NCBI GenBank assembly: GCA_003331585.1 | Contig: QOPG01000005.1 | Coordinates: forward strand, 1-64,000 | Length of the DNA: 64,000 nucleotides | Direction: 5' to 3' | Source of the DNA: Gammaproteobacteria bacterium | GTDB taxonomy: Bacteria; Pseudomonadota; Gammaproteobacteria; Steroidobacterales; Woeseiaceae | Part shown: positions 54,384 to 64,000 of the stretch, piece by piece | How the letters are laid out: every line of letters begins with the position of its first letter | Position numbering within the stretch: the stretch's first letter is position 1 | Translations under genes and position numbers: made by a program | Notes under the pieces: model-generated | The model's database searches: none | The model's input: only the letters and a program-made list of their open reading frames with translations | Told to the model about the DNA's origin: nothing

Positions 54384-54468
54384 AAATACCACTAACGATC
54401 AATATTGATATAAGTGGGATATAATAAATATTAATTGGAATAATTAGTATATTAGTGGGATAAAATAA
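54384..54468. repeat. operator-like repeated motif upstream of dctP-like gene
   Basis: ATATAAGTGGGATATAATAA (54408-54427) and ATATTAGTGGGATAAAATAA (54449-54468), 18/20 identical, 41 bp apart; partial inverted copy atACCACTAA near 54387-54395. Confidence 0.5.
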
Positions 54469-54542
54469 CTATAAAATATCTATTGCACTTAAACTGTGAC
54501 GCTTTAAACTGCGTACTGTGCTTTTAATATGATGGTGAAAAT

Positions 54543-55643
54543 ATGAAACGACGTGATTTTGTCGCTGGTATAACTGCAACTGCTGGAGTTGTTGCCTGTT
54601 CTGCAGAAAATGAAGCCATTCAAAAAGAAAAAGCGTTCAAAGAGAAATATAATTGGAACATGGTCACGTCATGGCCTCCTAATTTGCCAGGCTTAGGTAC
54701 AGGAGCCAATAAGCTGGCCGAAGATATTGAAAAAGCCACTAATGGCAGACTTAAAATAAAGGTTTTTTCAGGAGGCGAGCTAGTGCCCTCATTAGAAGTT
54801 TTTGATGCGGTTAGTCAAGGCACAGCCCAGATGGGACATGACTCATCGTATTATCATCGAGGAAAATTGCCTGCCGCTCCATATTTCACAACAGTGCCAT
54901 TTGGTATGAATGTTAATGAAACAAACGCATGGCTTTATTTTGGTGGAGGTATAGATTTATGGCAAGAATTATATCAGCCATTCAATCTTGTTCCTTTTCC
55001 AGTTGGGAATACTGGAGTTCAAATGCTTGGTTGGTTCAATAAGGAGATAAATTCAATTGATGATATTGCTGGCCTTAAAATTAGAATGCCAGGATTAGGT
55101 GGCGAAATTATGCAAAGAGCTGGCGCTATACAAGTCACGATGGCTGGGTCTGAAATATTTACGTCACTTCAAACAGGAGTTATTGATGCTGCAGAGTGGG
55201 TGGGCCCCTACAATGATGTATCATTAGGCCTTCATAAGGCGGCCAGATATTATTATTATCCCGGGTTTCACGAGCCCGGACCAAATATAGAATGCATAAT
55301 TAACAAAGATGCATGGGAATCACTACCGCCAGATCTTCAAAATATTGTAAAAATTGCATGTCAAAGCTCGAACCTTAATATGACATCCGAGTACATGTGG
55401 GGTAATGCAATTGCGCTTGAACAATTAAGTAATGATCCAAACATTGAGCTTAAAGAAATCCCACAATCTGTATTCAATGGACTAAAATTTCATGCAGAAA
55501 ACTCAATTAAAGATTTGATATCGGATGATTCAGCTTCGCTAAAGATTCAGAAGTCGATAGAGAGTTTTATGAAAAAATCCTCTGCTAATCAGAAAATTAC
55601 TGAATTGTCTTATCTGGAAATGCGAATTAATTCTGAAAGATAA
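54543..55643 (+). CDS. TRAP transporter substrate-binding protein, TakP-like (2-oxoacid type), Tat-type signal with lipobox
   Basis: MKRRDFVAGITATAGVVACSAE; NMVTSWPPNLPGLGTGANKLAEDI; NTGVQMLGWFNKEINSIDDIAGLKIRMPGLGGEIMQRAGA; DAAEWVGPYND; KAARYYYYPGFHEPG. Confidence 0.88.
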   Translation: MKRRDFVAGITATAGVVACSAENEAIQKEKAFKEKYNWNMVTSWPPNLPGLGTGANKLAEDIEKATNGRLKIKVFSGGELVPSLEVFDAVSQGTAQMGHDSSYYHRGKLPAAPYFTTVPFGMNVNETNAWLYFGGGIDLWQELYQPFNLVPFPVGNTGVQMLGWFNKEINSIDDIAGLKIRMPGLGGEIMQRAGAIQVTMAGSEIFTSLQTGVIDAAEWVGPYNDVSLGLHKAARYYYYPGFHEPGPNIECIINKDAWESLPPDLQNIVKIACQSSNLNMTSEYMWGNAIALEQLSNDPNIELKEIPQSVFNGLKFHAENSIKDLISDDSASLKIQKSIESFMKKSSANQKITELSYLEMRINSER

Positions 55644-57017
55644 TTAATTTGAATAGATATAGTCTGGCAGAAATGTGATTATTTCTGGATAAATCGAGAG
55701 AATTACTAACATTATTATTTGTATCAATACAAATGGGATAATTCCTTTATAGATTTGTTGAGTTTTTACTGTGTCAGGTGCCACACCTCTTAAATAGAAG
55801 AGTGCAAATCCAAACGGAGGGGTCAAAAAAGAAGTTTGTAGATTTATGGCTATCATTATTCCGAGCCAAACTGGATCAAATCCCATGCCCAGAAGAATTG
55901 GAGCAACAATTGGAATAACTACAAATGTAATCTCTATGAAGTCAAGAATAAAGCCCAAAATAAAAATTACAATCATGGTAATTATCATTGCCGATACTTT
56001 GTCTCCAGGCAGCCCTGTTAAGAAATTATGAACTAATTCATCTCCACTGAATCCTCTAAAAACTAGAGAGAAAACCGAAGCACTGATTAAGATAAAGAAC
56101 ACCATGCCAGTAATTTTTAATGTTGAATTGGAAATTTCTAAAACTATTTTTTTATTTAATGTTTTTCTAGTGTAAGAAATAATGAGTGCCCCAAAAGCAC
56201 CAATTCCAGCTGCTTCAGTCGGTGATGCCATTCCCAACAATATAGAACCTAAAACCAATACCATTAAACCGAGCGGAGGCAATAATGACGATATAATTTT
56301 TTTCGGGTTATCGGGACCAATATCGGATTCTTTATTCTTTGGTGCTGATTTCGGATCTATATATGAGATTAACAGTATGTAAGAAATATAAAATAATACT
56401 AAAATTACCCCTGGGATAAGGGCGCCAGCAAATAAATCGCCTACAGACACTGTTCTGGGTGAATAGTTTCCCAAATTCATCTGTGTGTATTGATATGATG
56501 ATGAGATTACATCACCAAGCATCACCAATACAATGGACGGTGGAATAATTTGACCAAGAGTGCCAGATGCACAAATTATCCCAGTAGAAAGTTCAGTCGA
56601 GTAATTATTTTTTTGCATTGTCGGCAATGCTAATAAACCCATAGTAACAACAGTTGCCCCCACAATTCCTGTGCTTGCGGCCAGCAACATTCCAATTAAA
56701 GTTACTGCAATTGCTAAACCCCCTCTTATACCAGAAAATAAGACTGATAAACTCTCTAGAAGATTTTCAGCTATTTTTGATTTTTCTAGCGTAATACCCA
56801 TAAAAACAAAAAGCGGTATTGCAAGAAGAGTTGGATTGGTCATTATTCCATATATTCGATTTGGGAGACCAGTTAAAAAAGATGCTTCAAATTCACCAAG
56901 AAAAATTCCAATTACGGCAAATATTAATGATGTTCCTGCTAGGGCTAATGAAACAGGAACTCCCAAAAGCAGGATTGCAATGATAGAAATGAATAATAAT
57001 AAAGAAAGCCATTCCAT
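55644..57017 (-). CDS. TRAP transporter large permease (DctM-like)
   Basis: LLGVPVSLALAGTSLIFAVIG; ASTGIVGATVVTMGLLALPTM; FILDFIEITFVVIPIVAPIL; NLQTSFLTPPFGFALFYLRGVAP. Confidence 0.95.
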   Translation of the reverse strand: MEWLSLLLFISIIAILLLGVPVSLALAGTSLIFAVIGIFLGEFEASFLTGLPNRIYGIMTNPTLLAIPLFVFMGITLEKSKIAENLLESLSVLFSGIRGGLAIAVTLIGMLLAASTGIVGATVVTMGLLALPTMQKNNYSTELSTGIICASGTLGQIIPPSIVLVMLGDVISSSYQYTQMNLGNYSPRTVSVGDLFAGALIPGVILVLFYISYILLISYIDPKSAPKNKESDIGPDNPKKIISSLLPPLGLMVLVLGSILLGMASPTEAAGIGAFGALIISYTRKTLNKKIVLEISNSTLKITGMVFFILISASVFSLVFRGFSGDELVHNFLTGLPGDKVSAMIITMIVIFILGFILDFIEITFVVIPIVAPILLGMGFDPVWLGIMIAINLQTSFLTPPFGFALFYLRGVAPDTVKTQQIYKGIIPFVLIQIIMLVILSIYPEIITFLPDYIYSN

Positions 57018-57019
57018 AA

Positions 57020-57520
57020 TTATGACTTTAATTTTTTAATTTGTTTAACAAACAATGAAAAAGATTGAAGCAACAGCAAAAAAGGCATGATCATTATTGT
57101 TGTTTTAGCGATAGGTATAGCTGGAAAAGGAATGCCACCAGAATCTCTTGATATTTCTGAAATAGACCAAGACATCCATACAAAATTCCATGAAACAAAA
57201 ATAAGATACAAAGAGAGTGGAATAAGGAAAAATAATATACTAAAAATTTCAACCTTGGCTTTAGACTTATCGTTAAAATCTTTATAAAAAATGTCGACAC
57301 GAACATGTCCATTTAATTGCATGGTATATGAAATGCCAAGCATTAAAGCTGTTCCATGCATCCATACTAATAATTCTTGTAGCCAAACATAACCAATCCC
57401 AAACATATATCTGAGGATGACGATTAAAAATGTAATGAACACCATAGCCAATAAAAGTGTAGAGGCTATATTTGTTATTCGTAATATAAAGCGATCAAGT
57501 GTGGATATAATTTTTATCAT
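57020..57520 (-). CDS. TRAP transporter small permease (DctQ-like)
   Basis: Four TM segments; VWLQELLVWMHGTALMLGISYTMQLNGHVRVDIFY; adjacent to large permease. Confidence 0.92.
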   Translation of the reverse strand: MIKIISTLDRFILRITNIASTLLLAMVFITFLIVILRYMFGIGYVWLQELLVWMHGTALMLGISYTMQLNGHVRVDIFYKDFNDKSKAKVEIFSILFFLIPLSLYLIFVSWNFVWMSWSISEISRDSGGIPFPAIPIAKTTIMIMPFLLLLQSFSLFVKQIKKLKS

Positions 57521-57531
57521 TTAGAGCTGTA

Positions 57532-58977
57532 TCAGTGGCGCCAAAAAGCTGGAGTGATTAAAACTAGTAATGTAAATATTTCTAATCTTCCCAATAGCAT
57601 TCCAACAACAGCGATCCATTTCGCACTTTCAGGAACATTTGAAAAGCCACTGGATATTTCTCCTAGGCCTGGACCAAGGTTATTTAGGGTGGCGGCAACG
57701 GCAGAAAATGATGAGATATAATCTAATCCTACCATCATCATAGCAATCAGCATAAATGCGAATACAATTAGATAAACCGAGAAAAACCCCCATACAGCGT
57801 CAACAACACGATGCGATATTGCCTCTTTACCAATCTTTACTGGTATCTCTGCATTTGGATGTATGAGGCGTTTTATTTCTCGAATGCCTTGTTTATATAT
57901 TAAAAGAGATCTAATCACTTTGATCCCACCCGCAGTAGAACCAGCTGAACCACCAACAAAGCTAGCCAGTATAAGAATCATTGGAAGCGCGCCTGGCCAG
58001 CCAGAAAAGTCTGATGTAGTAAATCCTGTTGTGGTGGCAATAGAAACCGTATGAAATAATCCGGTTATAAAATTATTTTGATTTTGATGTTGGAAATAAT
58101 AAAGAGATGCTATTACAAATAGTGATAGTCCTATTATTATTTTTAGATAAGCTTTAAATTCTTGATCTAAAATATAGTGTGAGAAACTTTTATTTTGCCA
58201 GGCAAAAAAATGAAGCGAGAAATTTATTCCTGCAGCAAACATAAAAAAAATAGAGATTAATTCAATAGCATTGCTATTAAAGTAACCCATACTTGCATCA
58301 TGTGTCGAAAATCCCCCAATAGCGATAGTTGAAAATGAATGAGTGATAGCATCAAAACCGCTCATTCCAGCCATGAAATAACATGTTGCACAAATAGCTG
58401 TGAAAGTTAGGTAGACATACCAAAGCGCTTTTGCGGTTTCAGTGATTCGAGGAGTAAGTTTATTGTCTTTAATTGGGCCAGGTGTTTCAGCTCGATAGAG
58501 TTGCATTCCGCCCACTCCAAGCATTGGAAGGATCGCTACAGCTAAGACAATTATTCCCATCCCACCAAGCCATTGTAACTGTTGTCTATAAAAAAGAATC
58601 GATTTTGGAAGAAAATCTAATCCTGTAATAACAGTCGCACCAGTGGTAGTTAATCCTGACATGGATTCAAATATAGAGTCTGTTAAAGACATATCGGGAA
58701 CCGCGCTATAATAAAAAGGTGCGGCACCAAATAAACCTAAAACTATCCAAAACATAGCTACGACAACAAAACCGTCCCGAAGTTTAAGGTCATTAACTGA
58801 ATTTCGCGATGGAAACCAAGTTATAATTCCTGCAAAAAATGTCAGCAAAAAGGAATACAGAAATGAAGACCAATTTCCATCTTCATAAATGAGAGTTATT
58901 ATAATTGGTGTTAACATCGAAACGCTAAACATCATAAGCAAGAGACCTACGATTCTCTGTATTGATAACCAGTTCAT
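57532..58977 (-). CDS. trkH: Trk potassium uptake protein, TrkH family
   Basis: ESMSGLTTTGATVITGLDFLPKSILFYRQQLQWLGGMGIIVLAVAILPMLGVGGMQLYRAE; FVGGSAGSTAGGIKVIR; next to trkA. Confidence 0.97.
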   Translation of the reverse strand: MNWLSIQRIVGLLLMMFSVSMLTPIIITLIYEDGNWSSFLYSFLLTFFAGIITWFPSRNSVNDLKLRDGFVVVAMFWIVLGLFGAAPFYYSAVPDMSLTDSIFESMSGLTTTGATVITGLDFLPKSILFYRQQLQWLGGMGIIVLAVAILPMLGVGGMQLYRAETPGPIKDNKLTPRITETAKALWYVYLTFTAICATCYFMAGMSGFDAITHSFSTIAIGGFSTHDASMGYFNSNAIELISIFFMFAAGINFSLHFFAWQNKSFSHYILDQEFKAYLKIIIGLSLFVIASLYYFQHQNQNNFITGLFHTVSIATTTGFTTSDFSGWPGALPMILILASFVGGSAGSTAGGIKVIRSLLIYKQGIREIKRLIHPNAEIPVKIGKEAISHRVVDAVWGFFSVYLIVFAFMLIAMMMVGLDYISSFSAVAATLNNLGPGLGEISSGFSNVPESAKWIAVVGMLLGRLEIFTLLVLITPAFWRH

Positions 58978-58989
58978 ATTTATTGCGAC

Positions 58990-60360
58990 TTATTCCTTTT
59001 GAAAAAGTTTTTCTAGATCATCAATTTTGCTTTTGTCGGTAACAAATAAGATCACATGATCATTCTCTTCAATAACGGTATCATGATGAGCAATTATGAC
59101 CTCATGGTCTCTAATTACAGTTACAATGTTACAACCTTCAGGAAGATCAATATCTTCTATGGGTTTTCCCACAACAGGAGAAATTCCTTTTTTGCCATGA
59201 GCAATAGCTTCTATTGCTTCTGCTGCCCCACGTCTCAGTGAATGAACTTTTACAACATCACCTCCTCTAACGTAGGTTAGTAGTGAGCTTATCGTAATCT
59301 CTTTAGGAGATATGGCAACATCAATAGTGCCAGCTTCAACAAGGTCTGCGTAAGAGGGTTTTTTGAGAAGAGACATAACCTTTTTAGCGCCCATTTTTTT
59401 TGCAAGCATCGCAGAAAGGATATTTGCTTCTTCCGAATTAGTTAAGGCACAAAAAACATCTATATTATCTATATCTTCTTCAGACAGTAATTCTTCATCG
59501 GAAGCATCTCCAACAAGCACTATTGCATCGTCTAGTTTTTCGGATATGATTTTTGCTCTTTCTGGATCGTGTTCAATTATTTTAACCTGATTTGTTTTTT
59601 CTAATGCAGCAGCGAGCCTAAATCCAATATGACCACCACCAGCAATTATGACGCGTCTGACAGGACTTTCAATTTTTCTCATCTCGCTCATAAATGCACG
59701 AATATCTTTTTTTGCAGCAATAAAAAATACTTCATCCTCCGGTCTAATTTCTGTTTCGCCATCAGGTAGAAGTGGTTGACCGTCTCTATATATAGCCGCG
59801 ATTCTTCCTTCGGTGTTTGGGATATGCTCTTTTAATACTGAAATCTTTTGTCCCACAAGTAAACCCTCATGACTCACTTTTGCGGCCACGAGCCTCGCCT
59901 CACCATTACCAAATTCAAGCACTTGGAGTGCGCCTGGATGATGTATAAGCTGTTCAATATGCTCACACACTAATTTTTCTGGACTCAAACGCACATCAAC
60001 AGGTATTGAATCTTTTCTAAAAAGATCTTTCGAATGCATATACGCGGCAGATCTAATTCTTGCGATTTTCGTGGGCACATCATAAATTGTTGAAGCAATT
60101 TGACATGCGAGCATATTTGTTTCATCAGAATCTGTCAGAGCGATAACAATATCAGTATTATCAGCTTCGGCACGTTTTAGAACATCAGGATGAGAAGCGT
60201 GACCAATTATGGTTCTGATATCGAGGCGATCTTGTAATTCACGAAGCACGTCGCTCCTATTGTCAACCACTGTGACATTGTTGCTTTCTTCAAGTGATAA
60301 TTGTTCCGCAGCCGAAGAGCCAACTTGACCCGCCCCAAGAATCAATATTTTCATATTCAC
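58990..60360 (-). CDS. trkA: Trk system potassium transporter TrkA
   Basis: MKILILGAGQVGSSAAEQL; two RCK repeats; VIIAGGGHIGFRLAAALE. Confidence 0.97.
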   Translation of the reverse strand: MNMKILILGAGQVGSSAAEQLSLEESNNVTVVDNRSDVLRELQDRLDIRTIIGHASHPDVLKRAEADNTDIVIALTDSDETNMLACQIASTIYDVPTKIARIRSAAYMHSKDLFRKDSIPVDVRLSPEKLVCEHIEQLIHHPGALQVLEFGNGEARLVAAKVSHEGLLVGQKISVLKEHIPNTEGRIAAIYRDGQPLLPDGETEIRPEDEVFFIAAKKDIRAFMSEMRKIESPVRRVIIAGGGHIGFRLAAALEKTNQVKIIEHDPERAKIISEKLDDAIVLVGDASDEELLSEEDIDNIDVFCALTNSEEANILSAMLAKKMGAKKVMSLLKKPSYADLVEAGTIDVAISPKEITISSLLTYVRGGDVVKVHSLRRGAAEAIEAIAHGKKGISPVVGKPIEDIDLPEGCNIVTVIRDHEVIIAHHDTVIEENDHVILFVTDKSKIDDLEKLFQKE

Positions 60361-60406
60361 ATTATAGGCCTCGCCTTTTTTGTAGTAAGCATATTATTTC
60401 GAATAC

Positions 60407-62560
60407 TCATATAAGATCAAGATTAGCGTAGCTAACAACTAACCACTTAGAGCCAAAATTATCGAAATTGACTTGTACACGTGCATGGGCACTTTCTCCC
60501 TCGTATGTCATTATTGTTCCTTCACCAAATTTTTTGTGAAGCACCCTCTGACCCAGTTGAAATGGTGCTTCAGAGGTAAATCTAGATTTATAATTTTTTG
60601 CATTTTGCGTAATATATGTCGTTTTTTGATAGTTACTTCTGATTTCATCTGTTAGCTCTTTTGGGATTTCATCTAAAAATCTTGATGACGGTGAAAAATT
60701 GTCAATACCATGTAATCTGCGCTGTTCGGCATAAGTAAGATAGAGTAATTTTTTTGCTCTTGTTATACCTACATAACAAAGTCTTCTTTCCTCTTCTAGA
60801 TTTTTTGGATTAGCCATGGATCTTTGATGCGGAAACAAACCATCTTCCATGCCACACATAAATACAAGTGGATATTCAAGTCCTTTTGCTGAATGCATTG
60901 TCATTAATTGGACACAATCTTCCCATTCATTTGCTTGTTCATCTCCTGCCTCAAGGGCCGCATGTGCCAGAAATGAATCCAAAATTGACATGTCTTCATC
61001 ACCTTCAAAACCTTTTGCAGCACTAACTAACTCACTCAGGTTCTCTATCCGAGTATATCCTTTCTCTCCTTTTTCTTTTTCGTATAGTTCAACTAGGCCG
61101 CTTAAATTTATTATATGATCAATTTTTTCTGATATCTCAAGTGTGTCTGTTTCTCTTTTCATTTTATTTATAAGTGAAATAAAAGCAGAAAGTTTAGAAT
61201 AACTTTTTCCTGTTTTATCAGCCTTACATATATCGTTCGCGGCCTCCCATAATGATGTTTGCTTGTCTTTTGCAATATTTCTAATCGTATCTAATCCTTT
61301 AGCCCCAATACCTCTTGTGGGTTTATTAACTATTCTTTCAAAAGAGGCATCATCATTTTGAAAATAGACTAATCTAAGATAGGCGAGTGCATCTTTAATT
61401 TCTAATCTTTCAAAAAATCTCAATCCACCATATATTTTGTATGGTACAGATTTATTTATTAGAGCTTCTTCAAGAACTCTTGATTGGGCGTTTGATCTAT
61501 ATATTAGTGCGATCTCAGATCTTTTATTACCATCATTTACCCAATCTTCGATTTTGCCCATAATAAAAGCAGCCTCTTCTCGCTCATTGAATGCTGAGAA
61601 TATTTTGATAAGCTCTCCTGAACTATCTTCAGTCCACAGCTCTTTTGGCATTCTTATTTCATTATTATTTATAACTGCATTCGCCGCATTTAAAATATTT
61701 GCTGTGGAGCGGTAGTTTTGTTCAAGTTTGACAATTTCAGTATTGGGGTAGTCCTTTTGGTATTGGTCTATATGCTCCATTTTTGCCCCACGCCACCGAT
61801 ATATTGATTGATCATCATCGCCTACTACAAAAGGTAGTCCTTGCTGGCCAACAAGGAGTCTCATGAAGGCATACTGAATTACATTCGTGTCTTGAAATTC
61901 ATCGATTAACAAATGTTTGAACTTTCTTTGATAATGACTAAGTAAATCGGGATTATGGGCAAGAAGCTCATGTGTCCTCAATAGTAATTCTGCAAAATCA
62001 ACTAAGCTTCCTTTGTCGCATATATCCTGATAGCTTCTATAAAAAGCAATCTGTTGGGTTAATTCAGAATCATTTTTACCATCTATTTCGTTTGGTCGAA
62101 GTCCTTCATCCTTTTTTTTGTTAATAAAATATTGAAGTTCTTTAGGGGCGAATTGATCTGTATCAATATTAAGATTTTTCATCAATCTTTTTATAATTCG
62201 TAATTGATCATCAGAATCAATAATTTGAAAATTTTTATCGAGATTAACATTCTCAGCATGTCTTCTCAGAAAGCGATGAGCAATTCCATGAAAAGTGCCA
62301 ATCCATAAGTTGTTAACTGGTATCTCAAGTAAATTTTCTATTCTATCTTTCATTTCCTTGGCAGCTTTGTTTGTGAAAGTAACTGCCATCAAATTATGCG
62401 GAGAAAGATTTTCGATTTTTATCAACCAAGCAATTCTATGAGTTAATACTCGTGTTTTTCCACTGCCTGCACCTGCGATAATCAGCATTGGTTTGCTTGA
62501 AGCCGTTACAGCTTTTCGCTGAGGTTCATTCAGAGGATCTATGATTGATGTAACATCCAT
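60407..62560 (-). CDS. UvrD/Rep-family DNA helicase, UvrD-like
   Basis: LNEPQRKAV...LIIAGAGSGKTRVLTHRIAWLI; VVGDDDQSIYRWRGA; LMTMHSAKGLEYPLVFMCGMEDGLFPHQRSM; RRLCYVGITRAKKLLYLTYA. Confidence 0.96.
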   Translation of the reverse strand: MDVTSIIDPLNEPQRKAVTASSKPMLIIAGAGSGKTRVLTHRIAWLIKIENLSPHNLMAVTFTNKAAKEMKDRIENLLEIPVNNLWIGTFHGIAHRFLRRHAENVNLDKNFQIIDSDDQLRIIKRLMKNLNIDTDQFAPKELQYFINKKKDEGLRPNEIDGKNDSELTQQIAFYRSYQDICDKGSLVDFAELLLRTHELLAHNPDLLSHYQRKFKHLLIDEFQDTNVIQYAFMRLLVGQQGLPFVVGDDDQSIYRWRGAKMEHIDQYQKDYPNTEIVKLEQNYRSTANILNAANAVINNNEIRMPKELWTEDSSGELIKIFSAFNEREEAAFIMGKIEDWVNDGNKRSEIALIYRSNAQSRVLEEALINKSVPYKIYGGLRFFERLEIKDALAYLRLVYFQNDDASFERIVNKPTRGIGAKGLDTIRNIAKDKQTSLWEAANDICKADKTGKSYSKLSAFISLINKMKRETDTLEISEKIDHIINLSGLVELYEKEKGEKGYTRIENLSELVSAAKGFEGDEDMSILDSFLAHAALEAGDEQANEWEDCVQLMTMHSAKGLEYPLVFMCGMEDGLFPHQRSMANPKNLEEERRLCYVGITRAKKLLYLTYAEQRRLHGIDNFSPSSRFLDEIPKELTDEIRSNYQKTTYITQNAKNYKSRFTSEAPFQLGQRVLHKKFGEGTIMTYEGESAHARVQVNFDNFGSKWLVVSYANLDLI

Positions 62561-62566
62561 TGCGGA

Positions 62567-63472
62567 TTAAATTAGTTGACTGATTCTAATTATAAAATAG
62601 TGATCAACTAGCAGTGCTGCGAACAAAATGATTAAATAATGTATCGAAAAGCGAAAGACTCGCATTGAAAGTTCAATATTTTCTTCTCCTTTCAACTTAA
62701 TGGCGTACCAAATAAATGCAATTCCAGTGAGGATTGCTGTTATAAGGTAAATTAAACCGCTCATCCCAGTTTGATATGGCAAAATCGTTATCCCAACTAA
62801 CAGAATAGTGTAATTTAAAATAAACAATCTGGTAAAAGCGCTTCCATGGGTTACCGGAAGCATTGGTATGTTAGCTTTTTCATAATCATCTTTTTTTGCT
62901 ATAGCAAGGGCCCAAAAGTGTGGTGGCGTCCAAAGAAATATGATTAAGAAGAGAATCAATGCATTGCCATGAATTTCACCTGTGACTGCGGTCCATCCTA
63001 GAACTGGCGGCGCGGCCCCAGCGGCCCCCCCAATAACTATATTTTGGGGTGTCGCTCTTTTTAGAAAAACTGTATATATAATTGCATAACCTATTAGCGA
63101 CAAAAAAGTTAATATAGCTGTCAAAGTATTTATAAAAACAAAAAGAATAAACATTGACAGCATTCCCAGAATTGCTGAAAAAATAAGTGCTTTAGATTCT
63201 GAGATTTTTCCTTGCGGAAGCGGCCTTGCTTTTGTTCGAGACATCTGTTGATCGATTTGTATATCTAGCACATGATTTATTACAGCAGCTGATGATGCAC
63301 TTAATCCAATTCCAAGTGTCCCAAAAATCAATACACTTATTTCGGGAAAGGAGGGTGTGGCGAGGAACATTCCTACTACCCCGCAAAAAATTATTAGAGC
63401 CACTACATTTGGCTTCGTAAGTTCGAAGTAATCCGGCCAAGAAGCTGTGTTTTTTTGCAAAAATTGTTGCAC
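62567..63472 (-). CDS. cyoE: protoheme IX farnesyltransferase
   Basis: VINHVLDIQIDQQMSRTKARPLPQG; GGAAGAAPPVLGWTAVTGEI; LFLWTPPHFWALAI. Confidence 0.96.
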   Translation of the reverse strand: MQQFLQKNTASWPDYFELTKPNVVALIIFCGVVGMFLATPSFPEISVLIFGTLGIGLSASSAAVINHVLDIQIDQQMSRTKARPLPQGKISESKALIFSAILGMLSMFILFVFINTLTAILTFLSLIGYAIIYTVFLKRATPQNIVIGGAAGAAPPVLGWTAVTGEIHGNALILFLIIFLWTPPHFWALAIAKKDDYEKANIPMLPVTHGSAFTRLFILNYTILLVGITILPYQTGMSGLIYLITAILTGIAFIWYAIKLKGEENIELSMRVFRFSIHYLIILFAALLVDHYFIIRISQLI

Positions 63473-63577
63473 TTCAATTATCCAAGAAGGTGAAATAAGA
63501 CGTAAATTTATTTTTAGAAATATAGAATTAAATTATATCATTTTTTAAAAAAACGACCATGGATACCTAATTTAATA

Positions 63578-64000
63578 TCAAGAAAACGATTTTTTTATTC
63601 TATAAATTAGAAACAAGAAGGAACAAAAACACATCAAAAACCATTGAAATGCATAACCATAATTAGTTGCTGGATCAGAAAGTTTTGGTTCCCAATTTCT
63701 TTGAAACCCATATTCTTCATTTTGGTCTAAGAGAATAATAAAGGGATAAAGATTTTTTCCTAGCTCAATTTTAATCTCATCTATTGTTGGATATATTCCT
63801 ACTCGAGGCCAATCTTCTTTATTCTTGAAAGATAAAGATTCTCTTATTGCTACCTTAGGTAAGTATCCCGATAGTCCCTTGATTTCATATTTTTTATCAT
63901 AAACATCAATATCTATCTTATTCTCAATATCAGAATTTTTTGGAAGCCAGCCTCTATTAACCAAGATAAGTGGTGAAAATTTATCTATTTCAAAAGGCGA
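63578..64000 (-). CDS. SURF1 family cytochrome oxidase assembly protein, N-terminus cut by window edge
   Basis: LVNRGWLPK motif and C-terminal YGYAFQWFLMCFCSFLFLIYRIKK; frame stays open through position 64000 (SPFEIDKFSPLILVNRGWLPK). Confidence 0.88.
   Translation of the reverse strand, partial: SPFEIDKFSPLILVNRGWLPKNSDIENKIDIDVYDKKYEIKGLSGYLPKVAIRESLSFKNKEDWPRVGIYPTIDEIKIELGKNLYPFIILLDQNEEYGFQRNWEPKLSDPATNYGYAFQWFLMCFCSFLFLIYRIKKSFS

Overview
Continuous ~64 kb chromosomal segment around the replication origin of a low-GC, compact gammaproteobacterium, probably marine and streamlined (taxonomy is inferred from gene content only). Genes diverge from the rpmH/dnaA junction. Leftwards (- strand): rpmH, rnpA, yidC, mnmE, mnmG, [MBL hydrolase, acuI-like, prpB, prpC, prpD-like], rsmG, parA, parB, atpIBEFHAGDC, [metA, metY, alpha/beta hydrolase, FadN-like fusion, DmdA-like, amidohydrolase, M14 peptidase], glmU, glmS (cut by the window edge). 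Rightwards: dnaA, dnaN, recF, gyrB, plsC-like, single-chain glyS, glnII, pyrD, trmL, gpsA, secB, rhodanese, S41 protease, methyltransferase, six-Kazal protein, POT transporter, tatCBA, dtd, TRAP transporter, trkH, trkA, uvrD-like, cyoE, SURF1 (cut by the window edge). Bracketed genes interrupt an otherwise conserved origin-proximal gene order. Main observations: (1) a leader upstream of a eukaryotic-type glutamine synthetase that matches the glutamine riboswitch (glnA / Downstream-peptide) core, with mutually exclusive downstream pairings; (2) two parS-like sites inside recF; (3) gpsA apparently starting at a non-canonical CTG overlapping the secB stop as CTGA; (4) two metabolic insertions whose predicted functions suggest DMSP/methanethiol/acrylate/propionate use; (5) a repeated operator-like motif upstream of a 2-oxoacid-type TRAP binding protein. 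No tRNA, rRNA, CRISPR array, transposase or prophage was recognised. All assignments come from reading the sequence and protein motifs; no searches or folding programs were run.
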